Below are positions 29,049 through 38,144 of a stretch of 64,000 nt of DNA, piece by piece (position 1 is the stretch's first letter; each line of letters begins with the position of its first letter). The notes beneath the pieces are model-generated. The model had not been told where the DNA came from. It saw nothing but the letters and a program-made list of their open reading frames with translations, and made no database searches. The position numbers and the translations under genes are program-made. The stretch is from Arcanobacterium sp. S3PF19 (GTDB lineage: Bacteria > Actinomycetota > Actinomycetes > Actinomycetales > Actinomycetaceae), in assembly GCF_000758825.1 (NCBI RefSeq), contig NZ_JRMX01000011.1, forward strand, positions 56,538 to 120,537. Reading direction: 5' to 3'.

Positions 29049-29389
29049 AATTCCCTCCTTATTTTAATAATTAAATATTGTCACGATTCTGTGAGTATAT
29101 CAACGATATAAAGAACCAATAGCACCGGAATATGGCAGATTAAAAGTCTCCTTTGCCATTCATTCAAGGCAAATGCCAATGAATGCTTAGGAGATTTTTA
29201 TTGTCAAAAATTTTTCTAAAACCGTCAGATTACACCCTCCGCCATGGCTACCACGCAGAAGGCCAAAAACTTTTAAGACAGGTTAAAAAGTCGGCTTTTT
29301 CTTTTGCCTGTGATTTAGAAGGGATAAGCCTTCCGGAAAAGGAGGATCAAATATGGATCCGGAGAAACTGCCAAAAGCACTAAAGAAAG
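29049..29389. other. AT-rich flank of the restriction island, no confident gene
   Basis: About 340 bp between the regulator and the cupin gene. It contains the regulator's promoter region, a long terminator-like stem-loop (29147-29194) and a 66-codon frame (29183-29383) with no family resemblance. GGAGGATCAAAT at 29341-29352 followed by ATG 29354 looks like the start of a gene that breaks off inside the cupin terminator; it may be a remnant left by the insertion. Confidence 0.45.
29147..29194 (+). terminator. Long stem-loop with T-run (terminator-like)
   Basis: Two nested arms pair: TCTCCT (29147-29152) with AGGAGA (29189-29194), and CATTCATT (29157-29164) with AATGAATG (29178-29185), followed by TTTTTA on the plus strand. 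It faces away from the restriction operon, so it would end a plus-strand transcript that has no visible gene. Confidence 0.55.
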
Positions 29390-29400
29390 TCAGTGCTTTT
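29373..29400 (-). terminator. Hairpin at the 3' end of the cupin gene
   Basis: AAAAGCACT (29373-29381) pairs with AGTGCTTTT (29392-29400). The cupin stop codon (29390-29392) lies at the edge of the right arm. T-run follows on the plus side, so it can also end plus-strand transcription from the island flank. Confidence 0.55.
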
Positions 29401-29749
29401 TGCACCTTCCGGCCGGAGGAAGCATATACAGCACCATTTTTGTGGGAACCGTGGCTTTTACGGCATGCGCCAGACGGGTTTCGAAATGTACCAGTCCTCC
29501 GGGGCGCAGAGTAACCGTTTCACCGTTTGCGCTCACTTCCAACGCGCCTTCCAGCACCTGCACCAAAACGGGCATCGCCGCCGTATGCTCCGACAGCTCT
29601 TCGCCCGCGGCAAAAGAAAAGAGCACCACATTCACGCCTTCCGCCCTGAGCAGCGTCTTCGACACCGTGGAGTGCGCCATGTATTCTATTTCCCCGCCCA
29701 GGGAGTCGATAAACGTCAGTTTCGGTTCCGCTGCGCGTTCGTTTTCCAT
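29390..29749 (-). CDS. Small cupin-domain protein
   Basis: 119 residues forming a single beta-barrel cupin. Motif 1 is represented by EELSEHTAAMPVLVQVLEG (about 51-69), with one His (54), and motif 2 by PGGLVHFETRLAHAVKA (about 82-98), with His residues that could bind a metal. Usually such proteins bind small ligands or act as simple metal enzymes; no substrate can be named. The ATG at 29749 has an AAGGAG Shine-Dalgarno. It lies 49 bp downstream of the methyltransferase gene in the same direction. Confidence 0.8.
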   Translation of the reverse strand: MENERAAEPKLTFIDSLGGEIEYMAHSTVSKTLLRAEGVNVVLFSFAAGEELSEHTAAMPVLVQVLEGALEVSANGETVTLRPGGLVHFETRLAHAVKATVPTKMVLYMLPPAGRCKKH

Positions 29750-29798
29750 TGTTTCTCCTTATAAATCCGATATTCGTGCCGTTAAAACCGCCGCCGGT

Positions 29799-30608
29799 TT
29801 ACTCCTGCGGTTTGCGGGCCACAATCGCGATTCCCTCCAGGGAGCGGCGGTAGCGGCGAAACAGTGCCCGCATCTGCAAAACGCGGGCACGCAGTTCCCT
29901 GTCGCGCAGTAGATTGCGCATTATTTTCAGCACGCCCAAAATTCCCTCGTCCGCGATATTGCGTTTTACCGAGAGAAGCGCCATCGGCGCAGCGGCATGC
30001 CAATCCACGATAAATCCCGCGTTTTCCAATAAGGCACCCCATTCCCGGGCAGTGAGCGGACGGGCGTTTACCCGAATCGTTTCCGCCAGCTGCCGGCGCA
30101 GGTCTGCGGCAAATTCCGGATCTATTTCCTCCGGCGTCAGCGCCAGCTCATGCAGCGCATAGCATCCGCCGGGTTTCAAAAGCCGATAGGCTTCGGAAAC
30201 AATCTGTTCCTTCGTTTTTTCGCCCTGCATAGTCAGCATGGCCTCCCCGACAACGACATCTGCACACGCATCGGGCAGACCGGATTCCTGCGCTTTTGCC
30301 CGTATCACTTTTCCGCGGCACGCAGCCACGATGCTTTCCACGCGCTTCGCCGCGGCCGGATCCTGTTCCACCGCGGTATACGTGCCGACACCGGAAGATA
30401 CGATCAGTTTCGCCGTGCGTCCCAGACCGGGAGCGAATTCCACCACGCTTTTGCCCTGTATGTGTGCCGCATGCAGCATCCGCACAGTCAGGCGCAGTCC
30501 GCCCGGGCGGAGCACCCGTTTTCCCGCACGTGCCAAAATCCAGTGACCCGCGGCCTGACGCGCGCTGCGCTCTGCCTGCGGCAAAGAAAAATCAGAATCC
30601 ATAGCCAT
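29799..30608 (-). CDS. SAM-dependent class I methyltransferase
   Basis: 269 residues. The glycine-rich motif I VVEFAPGLGRTA is near residues 55-66, motif II acid in TAVEQDP, a post-motif DVVVGEAMLTM, and LKPGGCYALHELAL as motif VI region, i.e. a complete Rossmann-type methyltransferase. The C-terminal third is helical and Arg-rich. Target molecule unknown; the small-molecule (UbiE/type 11-like) group fits best. Probably co-transcribed with the downstream cupin. Confidence 0.82.
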   Translation of the reverse strand: MAMDSDFSLPQAERSARQAAGHWILARAGKRVLRPGGLRLTVRMLHAAHIQGKSVVEFAPGLGRTAKLIVSSGVGTYTAVEQDPAAAKRVESIVAACRGKVIRAKAQESGLPDACADVVVGEAMLTMQGEKTKEQIVSEAYRLLKPGGCYALHELALTPEEIDPEFAADLRRQLAETIRVNARPLTAREWGALLENAGFIVDWHAAAPMALLSVKRNIADEGILGVLKIMRNLLRDRELRARVLQMRALFRRYRRSLEGIAIVARKPQE

Positions 30609-30956
30609 ACTTTAACATAGGGGACACTAAATTTGGAATACTTATATTTTACTTTTCGGGCGCCGGGAAACAGAAATTCCGAAAACACACCGATTATTTT
30701 TACTCTCAAAGCTATAAATTTAAGCTGACCGAGAAGTGAAAACCCGGCAGATATCCGCCTCTCCCCCGGCCGCCGAAAAACACAATGCCGCCAAAATATG
30801 CCGATTCATCAGACGATTTGCGAAATCGGGAGCCGTGTTCCTCTCTGTATTTTTACGCCGGAGAGGGAAACTGCCGTGCATAAATATGTTTGCCGCGCTT
30901 TTTTGCCGCCTGTATATTGTTCCCAACAGCCCACATCGGTCAGAAAGGACATTTCA
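30609..30956. other. Divergent intergenic region (methyltransferase / ABC exporter)
   Basis: About 350 bp, AT-richer than flanking genes. A plausible promoter for the exporter operon is TTTGCC (30889-30894), 18 bp, TGTATATT with an extended -10 (TATATT 30913-30918). AAAGGA at 30944-30949 is the ribosome site for the TTG start at 30957. No gene is seen. Confidence 0.5.
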
Positions 30957-32324
30957 TTGACGTTTCTCGGCAGAGCATGGCGTTACATTTTTCGTAAACG
31001 CATCAAAACATTAATTATTTTTGCCATCCTCACCGCAATGCTCACGGCTCTGATCACGACGGGAGCCGTGACACGCTCGGCAGGCAAAGTGGGAGAGGAA
31101 GTTGTGCAGCGCACGGGAGCGGGATTCGTTTTGCAAAACAACCCCCAAACAAATCCCGGAACCGCACGCGGCGCGGGCACGGTCAGGGGAGCCGACATCA
31201 AAAAAATCGCCCGCCTCAAAGAAATAAAAAATTACGTGGCGCGGCAAAACGTCACCGCCGATCTCGTAAACGCGAAAGTACAGCGTCTTGCGCAGCAGGA
31301 ATACGACGCGAAAAAGGAAGCACAGTTTGGCAATGCCGCCAACGTCTGGGGAGTAAACGAAAGCGCGCTGGACAACAATTTCCGCAGCGGAGCCCTAAAA
31401 CTGGCCGCCGGGCGCCATCTGAAGCCAACCGACAGACACAAAGCCCTCATTCACGAAGACCTGGCGAAAGCAAACGGGCTGAAACCGGGAAGCAAAATAA
31501 CGCTGAAGGCCAACCCCTACGATGCCGACAACCAAAAGAAATCAACCGCGCAGACGCAAGCCGAAATTGTGGGGCTGATTTCGGGGAAGAATCCCCGGCC
31601 CGCAGCGCAGCGCAGCGAACTGTTTGCCAATATCATCTACACCGATCTGCACACAACCCGCGAACTGTATGCAATGACTCCGCAGGACGAAATCTATCAG
31701 GACGCCAACTTCTTCGTAAAGAAAGCCGACACGCTTGAAGACGTCGCCAAAAAGGCGTGGGCACTGGACATCGACCGGAACGGATACATGCTGGCCCGCA
31801 GCACCCAATACCTGGCGGGAATAACCGGCGCGGCCGAATCGATACAGAGCACAATGAAGGCAACGAAGATCGCCGTATCCGTCCTGGCGGCGGCAATTCT
31901 GTCTCTGGTCCTCTTCCTCTGGCTCAGCGAGCGCAGAAAAGAAACCGGTGTGCTGCTCTCGGTCGGCGTGAAAAAGATCGGAATTTTAACGCAGTATTTC
32001 ACCGAGTTGGTGATGATCGCAATACCCGCATTCATCCTGTCGCGGTTTTGCGCAAACGCTCTTGCACAAAAAGTGGGCAATTCCGTTCTCGGCTCCGCAA
32101 ATGCCTCGATACGGCAGGGATTTGGCGGCAGACAGCAGGCGGGAGCGGATATTGAATCGTCAATGGCCGTGCAGACGCTGCGCAGTCTCCACGTTCATCC
32201 GGGCAGTGCGGACCTGATAAGCGCAGGCCTTCTCGCCCTCGGAATAATCGCGCTGTGCATTGCGCTTTCCTCCCTCCCCATGCTGCGCAAACCTCCCCGG
32301 GAACTGTTGGTGAATATCGGATGA
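30957..32324 (+). CDS. FtsX/MacB-type ABC transporter permease 1
   Basis: 455 residues from TTG 30957, preceded by AAAGGA; an upstream open frame to 30798 has no ribosome site. One helix at the N-terminus (about 15-35), a large extracytoplasmic MacB-like domain (about 40-290), then three helices at the C-terminus, with the FtsX-domain hallmark LWLSERRKETGVLLSVGVKK in the first cytoplasmic loop. A short low-complexity insert follows the second helix (GGRQQAGAD). It overlaps the second permease by 4 bp (ATGA), and both probably form a heterodimer with the downstream ATPase. Likely exports a peptide or lipid-linked compound, or acts as a mechanotransmitter; substrate unknown. Confidence 0.85.
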   Translation: MTFLGRAWRYIFRKRIKTLIIFAILTAMLTALITTGAVTRSAGKVGEEVVQRTGAGFVLQNNPQTNPGTARGAGTVRGADIKKIARLKEIKNYVARQNVTADLVNAKVQRLAQQEYDAKKEAQFGNAANVWGVNESALDNNFRSGALKLAAGRHLKPTDRHKALIHEDLAKANGLKPGSKITLKANPYDADNQKKSTAQTQAEIVGLISGKNPRPAAQRSELFANIIYTDLHTTRELYAMTPQDEIYQDANFFVKKADTLEDVAKKAWALDIDRNGYMLARSTQYLAGITGAAESIQSTMKATKIAVSVLAAAILSLVLFLWLSERRKETGVLLSVGVKKIGILTQYFTELVMIAIPAFILSRFCANALAQKVGNSVLGSANASIRQGFGGRQQAGADIESSMAVQTLRSLHVHPGSADLISAGLLALGIIALCIALSSLPMLRKPPRELLVNIG

Positions 32325-33541
32325 ACGGTATATCATCGGCAAAACTGGCGTGGTATGCCACGATCCGCCGCCCGGTAAAAAGCTCAATACTCCTGGCAAT
32401 CATGGCAATTATCACCACCGCTCTGGTGTCTCAGGCGGGAATCAGAACCGCGATGTCGCAGCTGCGCGGGGCAATCGACGCAAATGTGGGCGCCGGATTC
32501 ACCGCTGCCGCCAAAGACGGACCGTTGGCTCCCGCCGACGCCGAACGTCTCGCCCGGCTGCCCGGAATCAGACAGCACGCCTACGAAGCCGAAACGCTTG
32601 CGTCCCTGCGCGGGGCAAAACCCGTAAAAACATCCGGGGCAGTGCAGACGGACGGGGAATTCGCAGGCAGCGTGACTGCGGCAGGCACCACGGATTCCGC
32701 TTTGGATCCTTCTTTCCTGGGCCGGCTGTACCGTCTGGAAGAGGGGAAGCATCTGCGGGGAAAAGTCCGGGGCGCATTGGTCCACCGCAAATTCGCAGAC
32801 CTGAACGGACTGAAACCGGGCAGCACGCTCACCGTGGAATACGAAGGCAGATCGGTTAATGTTGCGATAAAAGGAATTTTCGGCGGAACGGCCGAAAATC
32901 CGAGCGGACTTCCCGCAGGTGCTTCCGAAAACAGAATTTTTATGAACCTTTCGGCGCACCGGGAACTGACGGGGAAAAAAGATCTGAGCGCGGCCCGCTA
33001 TTTCACCGAATCCGGTTCGCGTCTTGCCGAAACGATAAACCGGGCCCGCGCCGCCGCGCCCAATTTGGAACTTGCGGACAACTCCGCGCAGTTTTCCGGC
33101 GTTATGAATGCGATTTCCGGCGTGGAAAAAATGCTCTCGGTTTTAATCGTCGGATTTTGCGCGATCAGCGTGGGCGTGCTCGGACTTGTGTTCGTGTTTT
33201 GGGCCCGCGGCCGGATTCACGAAATCGGCATTCTGCTTTCGCTGGGTAAATCAAAAACGGATATTTTGCTGCAGCTGGCACTGGAAACCGTTTTTCTGGG
33301 CGTTGCGGCCGGTGCCGTCGGCCTTGTATGCGGCACTTTCCTCAGCGGATTTCTCGCCGAGGCGCTCACGGCAGGATCGGCGGATCCCGTGCTGCGCGCA
33401 CTGCATATCCCGGCAGGCGGGATCTGCGATACGGCTGCCGCGCTGTGCGGAAGTTTCCTCCTCATTTTCGGTGCGCTGGCATGTGCGCTGATGCCGATTT
33501 TGCGCAAACCGCCCAAAGCAATCCTTTCCTCCCTCACTTAA
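32321..33541 (+). CDS. FtsX/MacB-type ABC transporter permease 2
   Basis: 406 residues starting within the stop of permease 1 (ATGA). Same architecture as its neighbour: N-terminal helix ILLAIMAIITTALVSQAG (about 23-40), extracytoplasmic domain, and three C-terminal helices with the FtsX loop ARGRIHEIGILLSLGKSK. Paralogous to permease 1 (RxLKPGSKxTL versus GLKPGSTLTV in the periplasmic-like domain), suggesting an old duplication. Ends 24 bp before the ATPase gene. Confidence 0.85.
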   Translation: MNGISSAKLAWYATIRRPVKSSILLAIMAIITTALVSQAGIRTAMSQLRGAIDANVGAGFTAAAKDGPLAPADAERLARLPGIRQHAYEAETLASLRGAKPVKTSGAVQTDGEFAGSVTAAGTTDSALDPSFLGRLYRLEEGKHLRGKVRGALVHRKFADLNGLKPGSTLTVEYEGRSVNVAIKGIFGGTAENPSGLPAGASENRIFMNLSAHRELTGKKDLSAARYFTESGSRLAETINRARAAAPNLELADNSAQFSGVMNAISGVEKMLSVLIVGFCAISVGVLGLVFVFWARGRIHEIGILLSLGKSKTDILLQLALETVFLGVAAGAVGLVCGTFLSGFLAEALTAGSADPVLRALHIPAGGICDTAAALCGSFLLIFGALACALMPILRKPPKAILSSLT

Positions 33542-33564
33542 ATCCATTCACAGTTAGGAAAAAT

Positions 33565-34194
33565 ATGTCTATATTAGAGCTTGACCACATCAGCTACACT
33601 TACCGAAAAACACACACCAAAGTGCTTTCCGATATCTGCACCGGGTTTGAATCCGGAAAATTTTATGCCATCGTCGGCACGTCCGGAGCGGGAAAATCAA
33701 CTCTGCTCACGCTCCTGGCAGGACTCGACACGCCGACGCAGGGCACGGTAAAGTTCCGCGGAGAAGACATCCGGGCAAAAGGATACGCCAAGCACAGGCG
33801 CGAACATATTTCGCTCGTCTTTCAGAATTACAACCTGATTGACTACCTCAGCCCGCTGGAAAATCTGCGTCTCGTGAACCGGAAAGCAAAAGTGCGGGAT
33901 CTGGAAGAATTGGGAATAGACGCGCAGCAGGCGCGCCGAAATGTGCTCCGGCTTTCCGGAGGGCAGCAGCAGCGCGTGGCAATCGGGCGGGCACTGGCCT
34001 CCCGCGCCCCGATTATCCTTGCCGACGAACCTACGGGAAATCTGGACGAAAAAACGGCGGAGGAAGTGACCGAAATTCTGCGCACGGCAGCGCGCGGCGG
34101 AAAATGCGTCATCGCCGTCACGCACTCAAAACAGCTGGCCGAAGCGGCGGATATAACTTTGCGCCTGAAAGGGCGGCGCCTGACGAAACAGTGA
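33565..34194 (+). CDS. ABC transporter ATP-binding protein (MacB/LolD type)
   Basis: 209 residues from ATG 33565, behind AGGAAAA. Walker [10 protein letters not shown] (about 38-46), Q-loop FQNYNL, signature LSGGQQQRV (about 131-139), Walker [13 protein letters not shown] (about 152-163) and switch His in VTHSKQ. Short (about 210 residues), as is usual for LolD/MacB partners. Energises the two FtsX-type permeases encoded immediately upstream. Confidence 0.92.
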   Translation: MSILELDHISYTYRKTHTKVLSDICTGFESGKFYAIVGTSGAGKSTLLTLLAGLDTPTQGTVKFRGEDIRAKGYAKHRREHISLVFQNYNLIDYLSPLENLRLVNRKAKVRDLEELGIDAQQARRNVLRLSGGQQQRVAIGRALASRAPIILADEPTGNLDEKTAEEVTEILRTAARGGKCVIAVTHSKQLAEAADITLRLKGRRLTKQ

Positions 34195-34311
34195 CGCCGG
34201 CTTAACACCCGTCGCCCCCGCCCCCATTTCCCGCAGGCACGGCTCCCGGACAGGCCGTGTCTGCGGAAATTTCCGTTTCCCCTGCAGACACCCCGGCGGC
34301 ACAAAGCAAAA

Positions 34312-34326
34312 ATAGGGTACCCTAAG
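34312..34326 (+). promoter_or_regulatory. Iron-box-like palindrome upstream of the LRR surface protein gene
   Basis: TAGGGTACCCTAA lies about 46 bp before the ATG of the LRR protein. It resembles the TTAGGnnAnCCTnnnCTAA-type boxes of DtxR/IdeR regulators in its TAGG/CCTAA ends and shares that layout with the better-placed box at 41685-41700. No clean -35 accompanies it, so the call is tentative. Confidence 0.4.
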
Positions 34327-34371
34327 TTTGTGGAAATAATCCACGCTCAAACAGTAACAACGGAGATCCGC

Positions 34372-36690
34372 ATGAGAATTAAAAAATTACGCTGTGCACG
34401 CTTAACCGCGGGCGGGGCATTTTTAACCGCTTTCGCCACGATGTTCTCCGTATCTGCCTTCGCTCTGGCAGATACTTCGGAAACAGGTGCTTCCCCCTCC
34501 CCCGCGCCCTCGCAGACAGGCACGCCTTCTTCCGCACAGGAGGAAATAAACGTGCCCGACCCGATTTTGCGCAAAGCACTTATCGACCAGCTGAAGCACC
34601 AGGGCATCGATATGAGCGACGGTAAAATCACCAAAGAACGGATGGAAAAAATCCCGGGCCTGAATTACGGGCTGAATTTCACGCAGTCGCGTTCGGGCGG
34701 AATTAAAAATCTGGAGGGTCTGCAGTATGCGGTAAACATTAAATATCTGAATCTGCGGGGAAACGAGACCGTCGACCTTACTCCGCTGAGCAAACTGACG
34801 CATCTGGAGAAACTGGATCTGCAGGATATTTTCAGCAGGCAGAAAAGCGAGGAACTGAAAGACATTACGCCCCTTGCCTCTCTGACCAACCTCAAAGAAC
34901 TCAATCTTAAAAGCAACAGCATCGAAAACATTTCTCCGCTGAAGAACCTAACCCACCTGGAGAAACTGTCGCTGTTTGGCAACAGGAAAATTTCCGACAT
35001 CTCCGCATTGGCAAAACTGACCAAACTTCGGGATCTGGATCTGGGGCGGACCAGGCAGATCAGCGACATCGGCGCACTTTCCGGATTAACCGCGCTGAAG
35101 AACCTGAAGCTTTCGGGAAATAAAATCACCTCTGCCGAGCCGCTGAAGAACCTGACCGCGCTGGAAACACTCTTTCTGGACGGAAACCGAATCAGCGACA
35201 TCACGCCGCTGAAGAACCTGACCGCGCTGAAAACTCTTGCCATGGGCGGCAATAAAGTCGGCGATATTGCGGCATTGGGCGGAATGACAAAGCTGACCGA
35301 GCTGTTCTTAAACGAAAACAGAATTTCCGATCTCACGGCGCTCAAGGGGCTGCGCAGTCTGGACGAATTGGATCTGAGCAACAATTCCTTCACGGATCTT
35401 GCCCCCGTCTCCTCCCTCACTTCCCTTACCTCGATAAAGCTTACGAAAGCTGAGGGCGTGAAAGATTTTTCCCCGCTGTCCAAACTCGTAAATCTGACCG
35501 AGCTGAGCGCCGTACGCTGCGGGATTAAAGATATATCCTTCCTCTCTCCGCTGAAAAACCTCACCGAAATAAATCTTCAGTACAATGAGATCGAAGACGC
35601 CGCAATACTGGCAAAATTAACTTCGCTGCGCGAAATCAAGCTCGGCGCAAACCGTATCGCGGATGCCTCCGTTGTCTCGAAAATAACCAAAACCGCAGCC
35701 TGGGACATCGGCAACCAGCACACGCAAACCGTCGGCTACGCGAATTGCATCAAAAATCCGGTTATGGACGAAAATGCCGCACCGATGGAGATAAAGAAAA
35801 ACGACAGGGCGGAAAACAGCGGCGAATATCTGTGCTTCAAAAATTACGCTGCGCTGAACGACGGCACGGAATTTAATCTCCGCTGGGGAAAGAGCATGCT
35901 GTTTAACGGCACCGTGAAAACAAAGATCAGCAAAGACGAACGTTTTACCGTCAATTCGCCGCAGCCAAAGCCGCAGCCGGGATACGTGCGGCTGACCTTC
36001 GCAAACGCTACCGACAAGACCCCGCTTCTTCCCGCGGCCGTGACCATAGATGTCAAATCCGATGTGAAATGGTCGGACGCTAAGCTGCGCGCCCTGATTC
36101 CGGGAGCATTCCTCAAAGATCTGAAGGCCGAGAAAGTCGTTTCCGACCGCGCAGTGCCCGGCGACGGGCAGGTATCGGAGGGCACGTTTAATCTGGTTAC
36201 AGCCCCCGAAACAACGCCGGTTCCTCCCACTCCTCCGGTTCCTCCCACACCTCCGGCTCCGCATCCTGCTGTGACAGACGGGGGCCCGGCATCCAACCCG
36301 CCGGCAGCTTCCGGAGTGAAGATGAGACTCGAATCCGGGAAAAACGGCCGAATCGAAGCGGGAAGGAACCTCGTATTTACTCTCACCGGTCTTCAGCCGC
36401 AGGAGAAAGTAACGGTTACAATACATTCAAAGACGGTTACCCTGCCGCAGATGAAGGCAAACGCCGCCGGCACACTGACCGTAACATGGAAGATTCCCGC
36501 CAATTTCGCCCCGGGCAGACACACAGTCACCGCCGCCTGCGAAAAATCGGGAACGTTTACAAAAACATTTACGGTTCTCTCCCCCGAGAAGCTGGCGCGT
36601 ACGGGTGCGGCCGCATCGCTTCTGCCTCTCCTGGCACTGTTCACGCTCGGCGCGGGAACGGTTTTGACGCGCCGCGGCAAAGAAAAATAA
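34372..36690 (+). CDS. Leucine-rich-repeat, sortase-anchored surface protein (internalin-like)
   Basis: 772 residues from ATG 34372, preceded by CGGAGATC; an ATG at 34330 in frame precedes the box region and is less likely. Signal peptide 1-32 (KKLR, then a hydrophobic core ending SAFALA). Internalin-type 21-22-residue LRRs run from about 110 to 450 with the repeating pattern I-x-D-I-x-P-L-x-x-L-T-x-L-x-x-L-x-L-x-x-N. A beta-rich domain follows, then a Pro-rich spacer (PPTPPVPPTPPAP), a further Ig-like domain (about 650-735) and a sorting signal LARTG near 741 with hydrophobic stretch and RRGKEK tail. Expected at the cell wall, likely binding a host or bacterial protein. Ends 12 bp before a hairpin. 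Confidence 0.88.
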   Translation: MRIKKLRCARLTAGGAFLTAFATMFSVSAFALADTSETGASPSPAPSQTGTPSSAQEEINVPDPILRKALIDQLKHQGIDMSDGKITKERMEKIPGLNYGLNFTQSRSGGIKNLEGLQYAVNIKYLNLRGNETVDLTPLSKLTHLEKLDLQDIFSRQKSEELKDITPLASLTNLKELNLKSNSIENISPLKNLTHLEKLSLFGNRKISDISALAKLTKLRDLDLGRTRQISDIGALSGLTALKNLKLSGNKITSAEPLKNLTALETLFLDGNRISDITPLKNLTALKTLAMGGNKVGDIAALGGMTKLTELFLNENRISDLTALKGLRSLDELDLSNNSFTDLAPVSSLTSLTSIKLTKAEGVKDFSPLSKLVNLTELSAVRCGIKDISFLSPLKNLTEINLQYNEIEDAAILAKLTSLREIKLGANRIADASVVSKITKTAAWDIGNQHTQTVGYANCIKNPVMDENAAPMEIKKNDRAENSGEYLCFKNYAALNDGTEFNLRWGKSMLFNGTVKTKISKDERFTVNSPQPKPQPGYVRLTFANATDKTPLLPAAVTIDVKSDVKWSDAKLRALIPGAFLKDLKAEKVVSDRAVPGDGQVSEGTFNLVTAPETTPVPPTPPVPPTPPAPHPAVTDGGPASNPPAASGVKMRLESGKNGRIEAGRNLVFTLTGLQPQEKVTVTIHSKTVTLPQMKANAAGTLTVTWKIPANFAPGRHTVTAACEKSGTFTKTFTVLSPEKLARTGAAASLLPLLALFTLGAGTVLTRRGKEK

Positions 36691-36702
36691 AAACCAAAAA
36701 CA

Positions 36703-36763
36703 GCGGGAATAATTTTCCCGCCGAATAAAAATATGTGGGTGGGGCCCGGCCCCACCCGCATAT
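36703..36763. terminator. Two hairpins between convergent LRR and mgtC genes
   Basis: First: GCGGGAA (36703-36709) with TTCCCGC (36715-36721). Second and stronger: 36731-36743 with 36751-36763 (arms ATATG.GGGTGGG(G)), with A-rich sequence on the left and T-rich on the right, so it can terminate in both directions. Confidence 0.8.
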
Positions 36764-36798
36764 CGGTTTTACGGATATTTTCCGTGAAACCGCCGTTT

Positions 36799-37506
36799 TT
36801 AATCCATCCCCTCTTCCAGCTCCTGAACGCTGTACACGCTGTGAATATCGGATACCGCGGCCACCAGACCCGTCGTCTCCCGCCGAATCCCGGAACTGAT
36901 TCCGATATGCGCAGTAACAACACCGTCTGCCTCGCCTGCCTGGGAACTTATTTTGGTTACGTTCCACCCGCCGCCGGTTATCTCCGCCAGCACAGCACGC
37001 AGCACGCCTTCGCCCTGAAGGTAAGACACACGCAGAATTGTTTCATGCCCCGCGCGCAGACGGCGCGAAAATCTGGCAATCGGGGAAAATACCCAGATAA
37101 TGGCAAAATGGCAGCACGTTCCCGCCACGGCGAGCCACCACATTCCCGCACCGCAGGCCATGCCGATAGCCGATGTTTCCCAAACCGTTGCCGCGGTGGT
37201 CAGTCCGCGGATTGCTCCGTGACGGGTAAGAATAATGCCCGCGCCCAGAAATCCGATGCCCGAAACCACCTGCGCCGCCACCCGTGAAGGGTCCAGACGC
37301 ACCGTGCCTTCCGCAAGCACATCCATAAATCCGTGTTTTGAAATGAGCATCATCAGCGCGGCAGTCATGCCCACAATGGCCTGCGTGCGCAGCCCTGCGC
37401 TTTTTCCCCGCGCCTGACGCTCCAAACCGATAAGCGCGGAAAGCGCCAGCGCCATCAACAGCAGGAAAACCTGATTAAAATCCGAAGACGTATTCAGCAA
37501 ATTCAT
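36799..37506 (-). CDS. MgtC/SapB family membrane protein
   Basis: 235 residues. The signature ALALSALIGLERQARGKSAGLRTQAIVGMTAAL (19-51, quoted in parts: ALIGLERQ, GLRTQAIVG) lies in the first two of about five helices, and a C-terminal soluble ACT-like domain (about 150-230) follows. MgtC proteins are linked to survival at low Mg2+ and inside macrophages by acting on F-ATPase; members outside pathogens have less clear roles. Its start abuts the stop of the 2H phosphoesterase gene, so it is the last gene of an MFS-lacI-2H-mgtC run. Confidence 0.88.
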   Translation of the reverse strand: MNLLNTSSDFNQVFLLLMALALSALIGLERQARGKSAGLRTQAIVGMTAALMMLISKHGFMDVLAEGTVRLDPSRVAAQVVSGIGFLGAGIILTRHGAIRGLTTAATVWETSAIGMACGAGMWWLAVAGTCCHFAIIWVFSPIARFSRRLRAGHETILRVSYLQGEGVLRAVLAEITGGGWNVTKISSQAGEADGVVTAHIGISSGIRRETTGLVAAVSDIHSVYSVQELEEGMD

Positions 37507-38144
37507 TAAAGATAAAACTCCGCAATCGTGTCGAACAGATATATTCCCTCTTCCGGGCGCTGATATACGGTAACCAGCGCCACGTGGTCAATTTTCATTG
37601 CATAAAACGGAGCGAAACTTCCCCTGTGTTTCCGCTCCTCTTTGTTCTGTGCCGCAACCCGTTCTTTCAGCGCATCCGAGGGAGCCTGCGCCACACCGTA
37701 GGCAAGCGTTAAATGTGCGCGCGGGACGGGAGGAAAATGGCCCGCGTGCCCGCCAAACACGGAAACCGCGCAGGAACGCACGCCCCGGGTGTACTCCCTC
37801 CATTTGTCAGTCGGCTCACTGTAGCACAGAAGAGAATCGTCGGTCACTTCGGGCAGCCCGAAAAGCAGATCGGGCGCCTGCCAGCCGGTAAAGTATCTGC
37901 GCAGCTCCTGCCCGAAGAGCGGAATTTTACTGCGTATCTGCTCATCGTCGGCAAAAAAAGGAAGTCTCTGCACGGTGGCGTGCAGCGAATTTTTCGGCTG
38001 CTGCGCACAGATTTCCGATTCCCGCGCAATTTGCAGATAAGGTTCGCTCAGCACGGAAAAACCGTCGTCGGGCAGAAGATAAAGATGCAGCTGCCCGGAA
38101 GGGTTTGTCCAATTTTCCTGTGCCTTGGAAAAAAAATTATCCAT
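37506..38144 (-). CDS. Two-histidine (2H) phosphoesterase, 2'-5' RNA ligase-like
   Basis: 212 residues from ATG 38144 (upstream in-frame codons lie inside the lacI gene). Two H-x-T/S-x motifs, HATVQRL (about 53-59) and HLTLAYG (about 148-154), define the 2H superfamily (LigT/CPDase fold), which acts on 2'-5' or cyclic 2',3' phosphodiesters of RNA or nucleotides. A third element, IDHVALVTVYQRP near the C-terminus, matches the closing strand. Start overlaps the lacI stop by 8 bp and the stop abuts mgtC, so it is translationally coupled in a carbon/ion-type operon. Substrate unknown. Confidence 0.72.
   Translation of the reverse strand: MDNFFSKAQENWTNPSGQLHLYLLPDDGFSVLSEPYLQIARESEICAQQPKNSLHATVQRLPFFADDEQIRSKIPLFGQELRRYFTGWQAPDLLFGLPEVTDDSLLCYSEPTDKWREYTRGVRSCAVSVFGGHAGHFPPVPRAHLTLAYGVAQAPSDALKERVAAQNKEERKHRGSFAPFYAMKIDHVALVTVYQRPEEGIYLFDTIAEFYL

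Noticed and set aside
29183..29383. 66-codon frame in the restriction-island flank
   Set aside because: No recognisable family, start lies inside a terminator-like stem; not called as a gene.
30615..30640. TAGGGGACACTAA upstream of the methyltransferase considered as a third iron box
   Set aside because: Arms do not form the TTAGG/CCTAA dyad; match too poor.
34665..35564. 299-codon minus-strand frame opposite the LRR gene
   Set aside because: Serine/arginine-rich shadow of the leucine-rich repeats, no ribosome site and no family resemblance.
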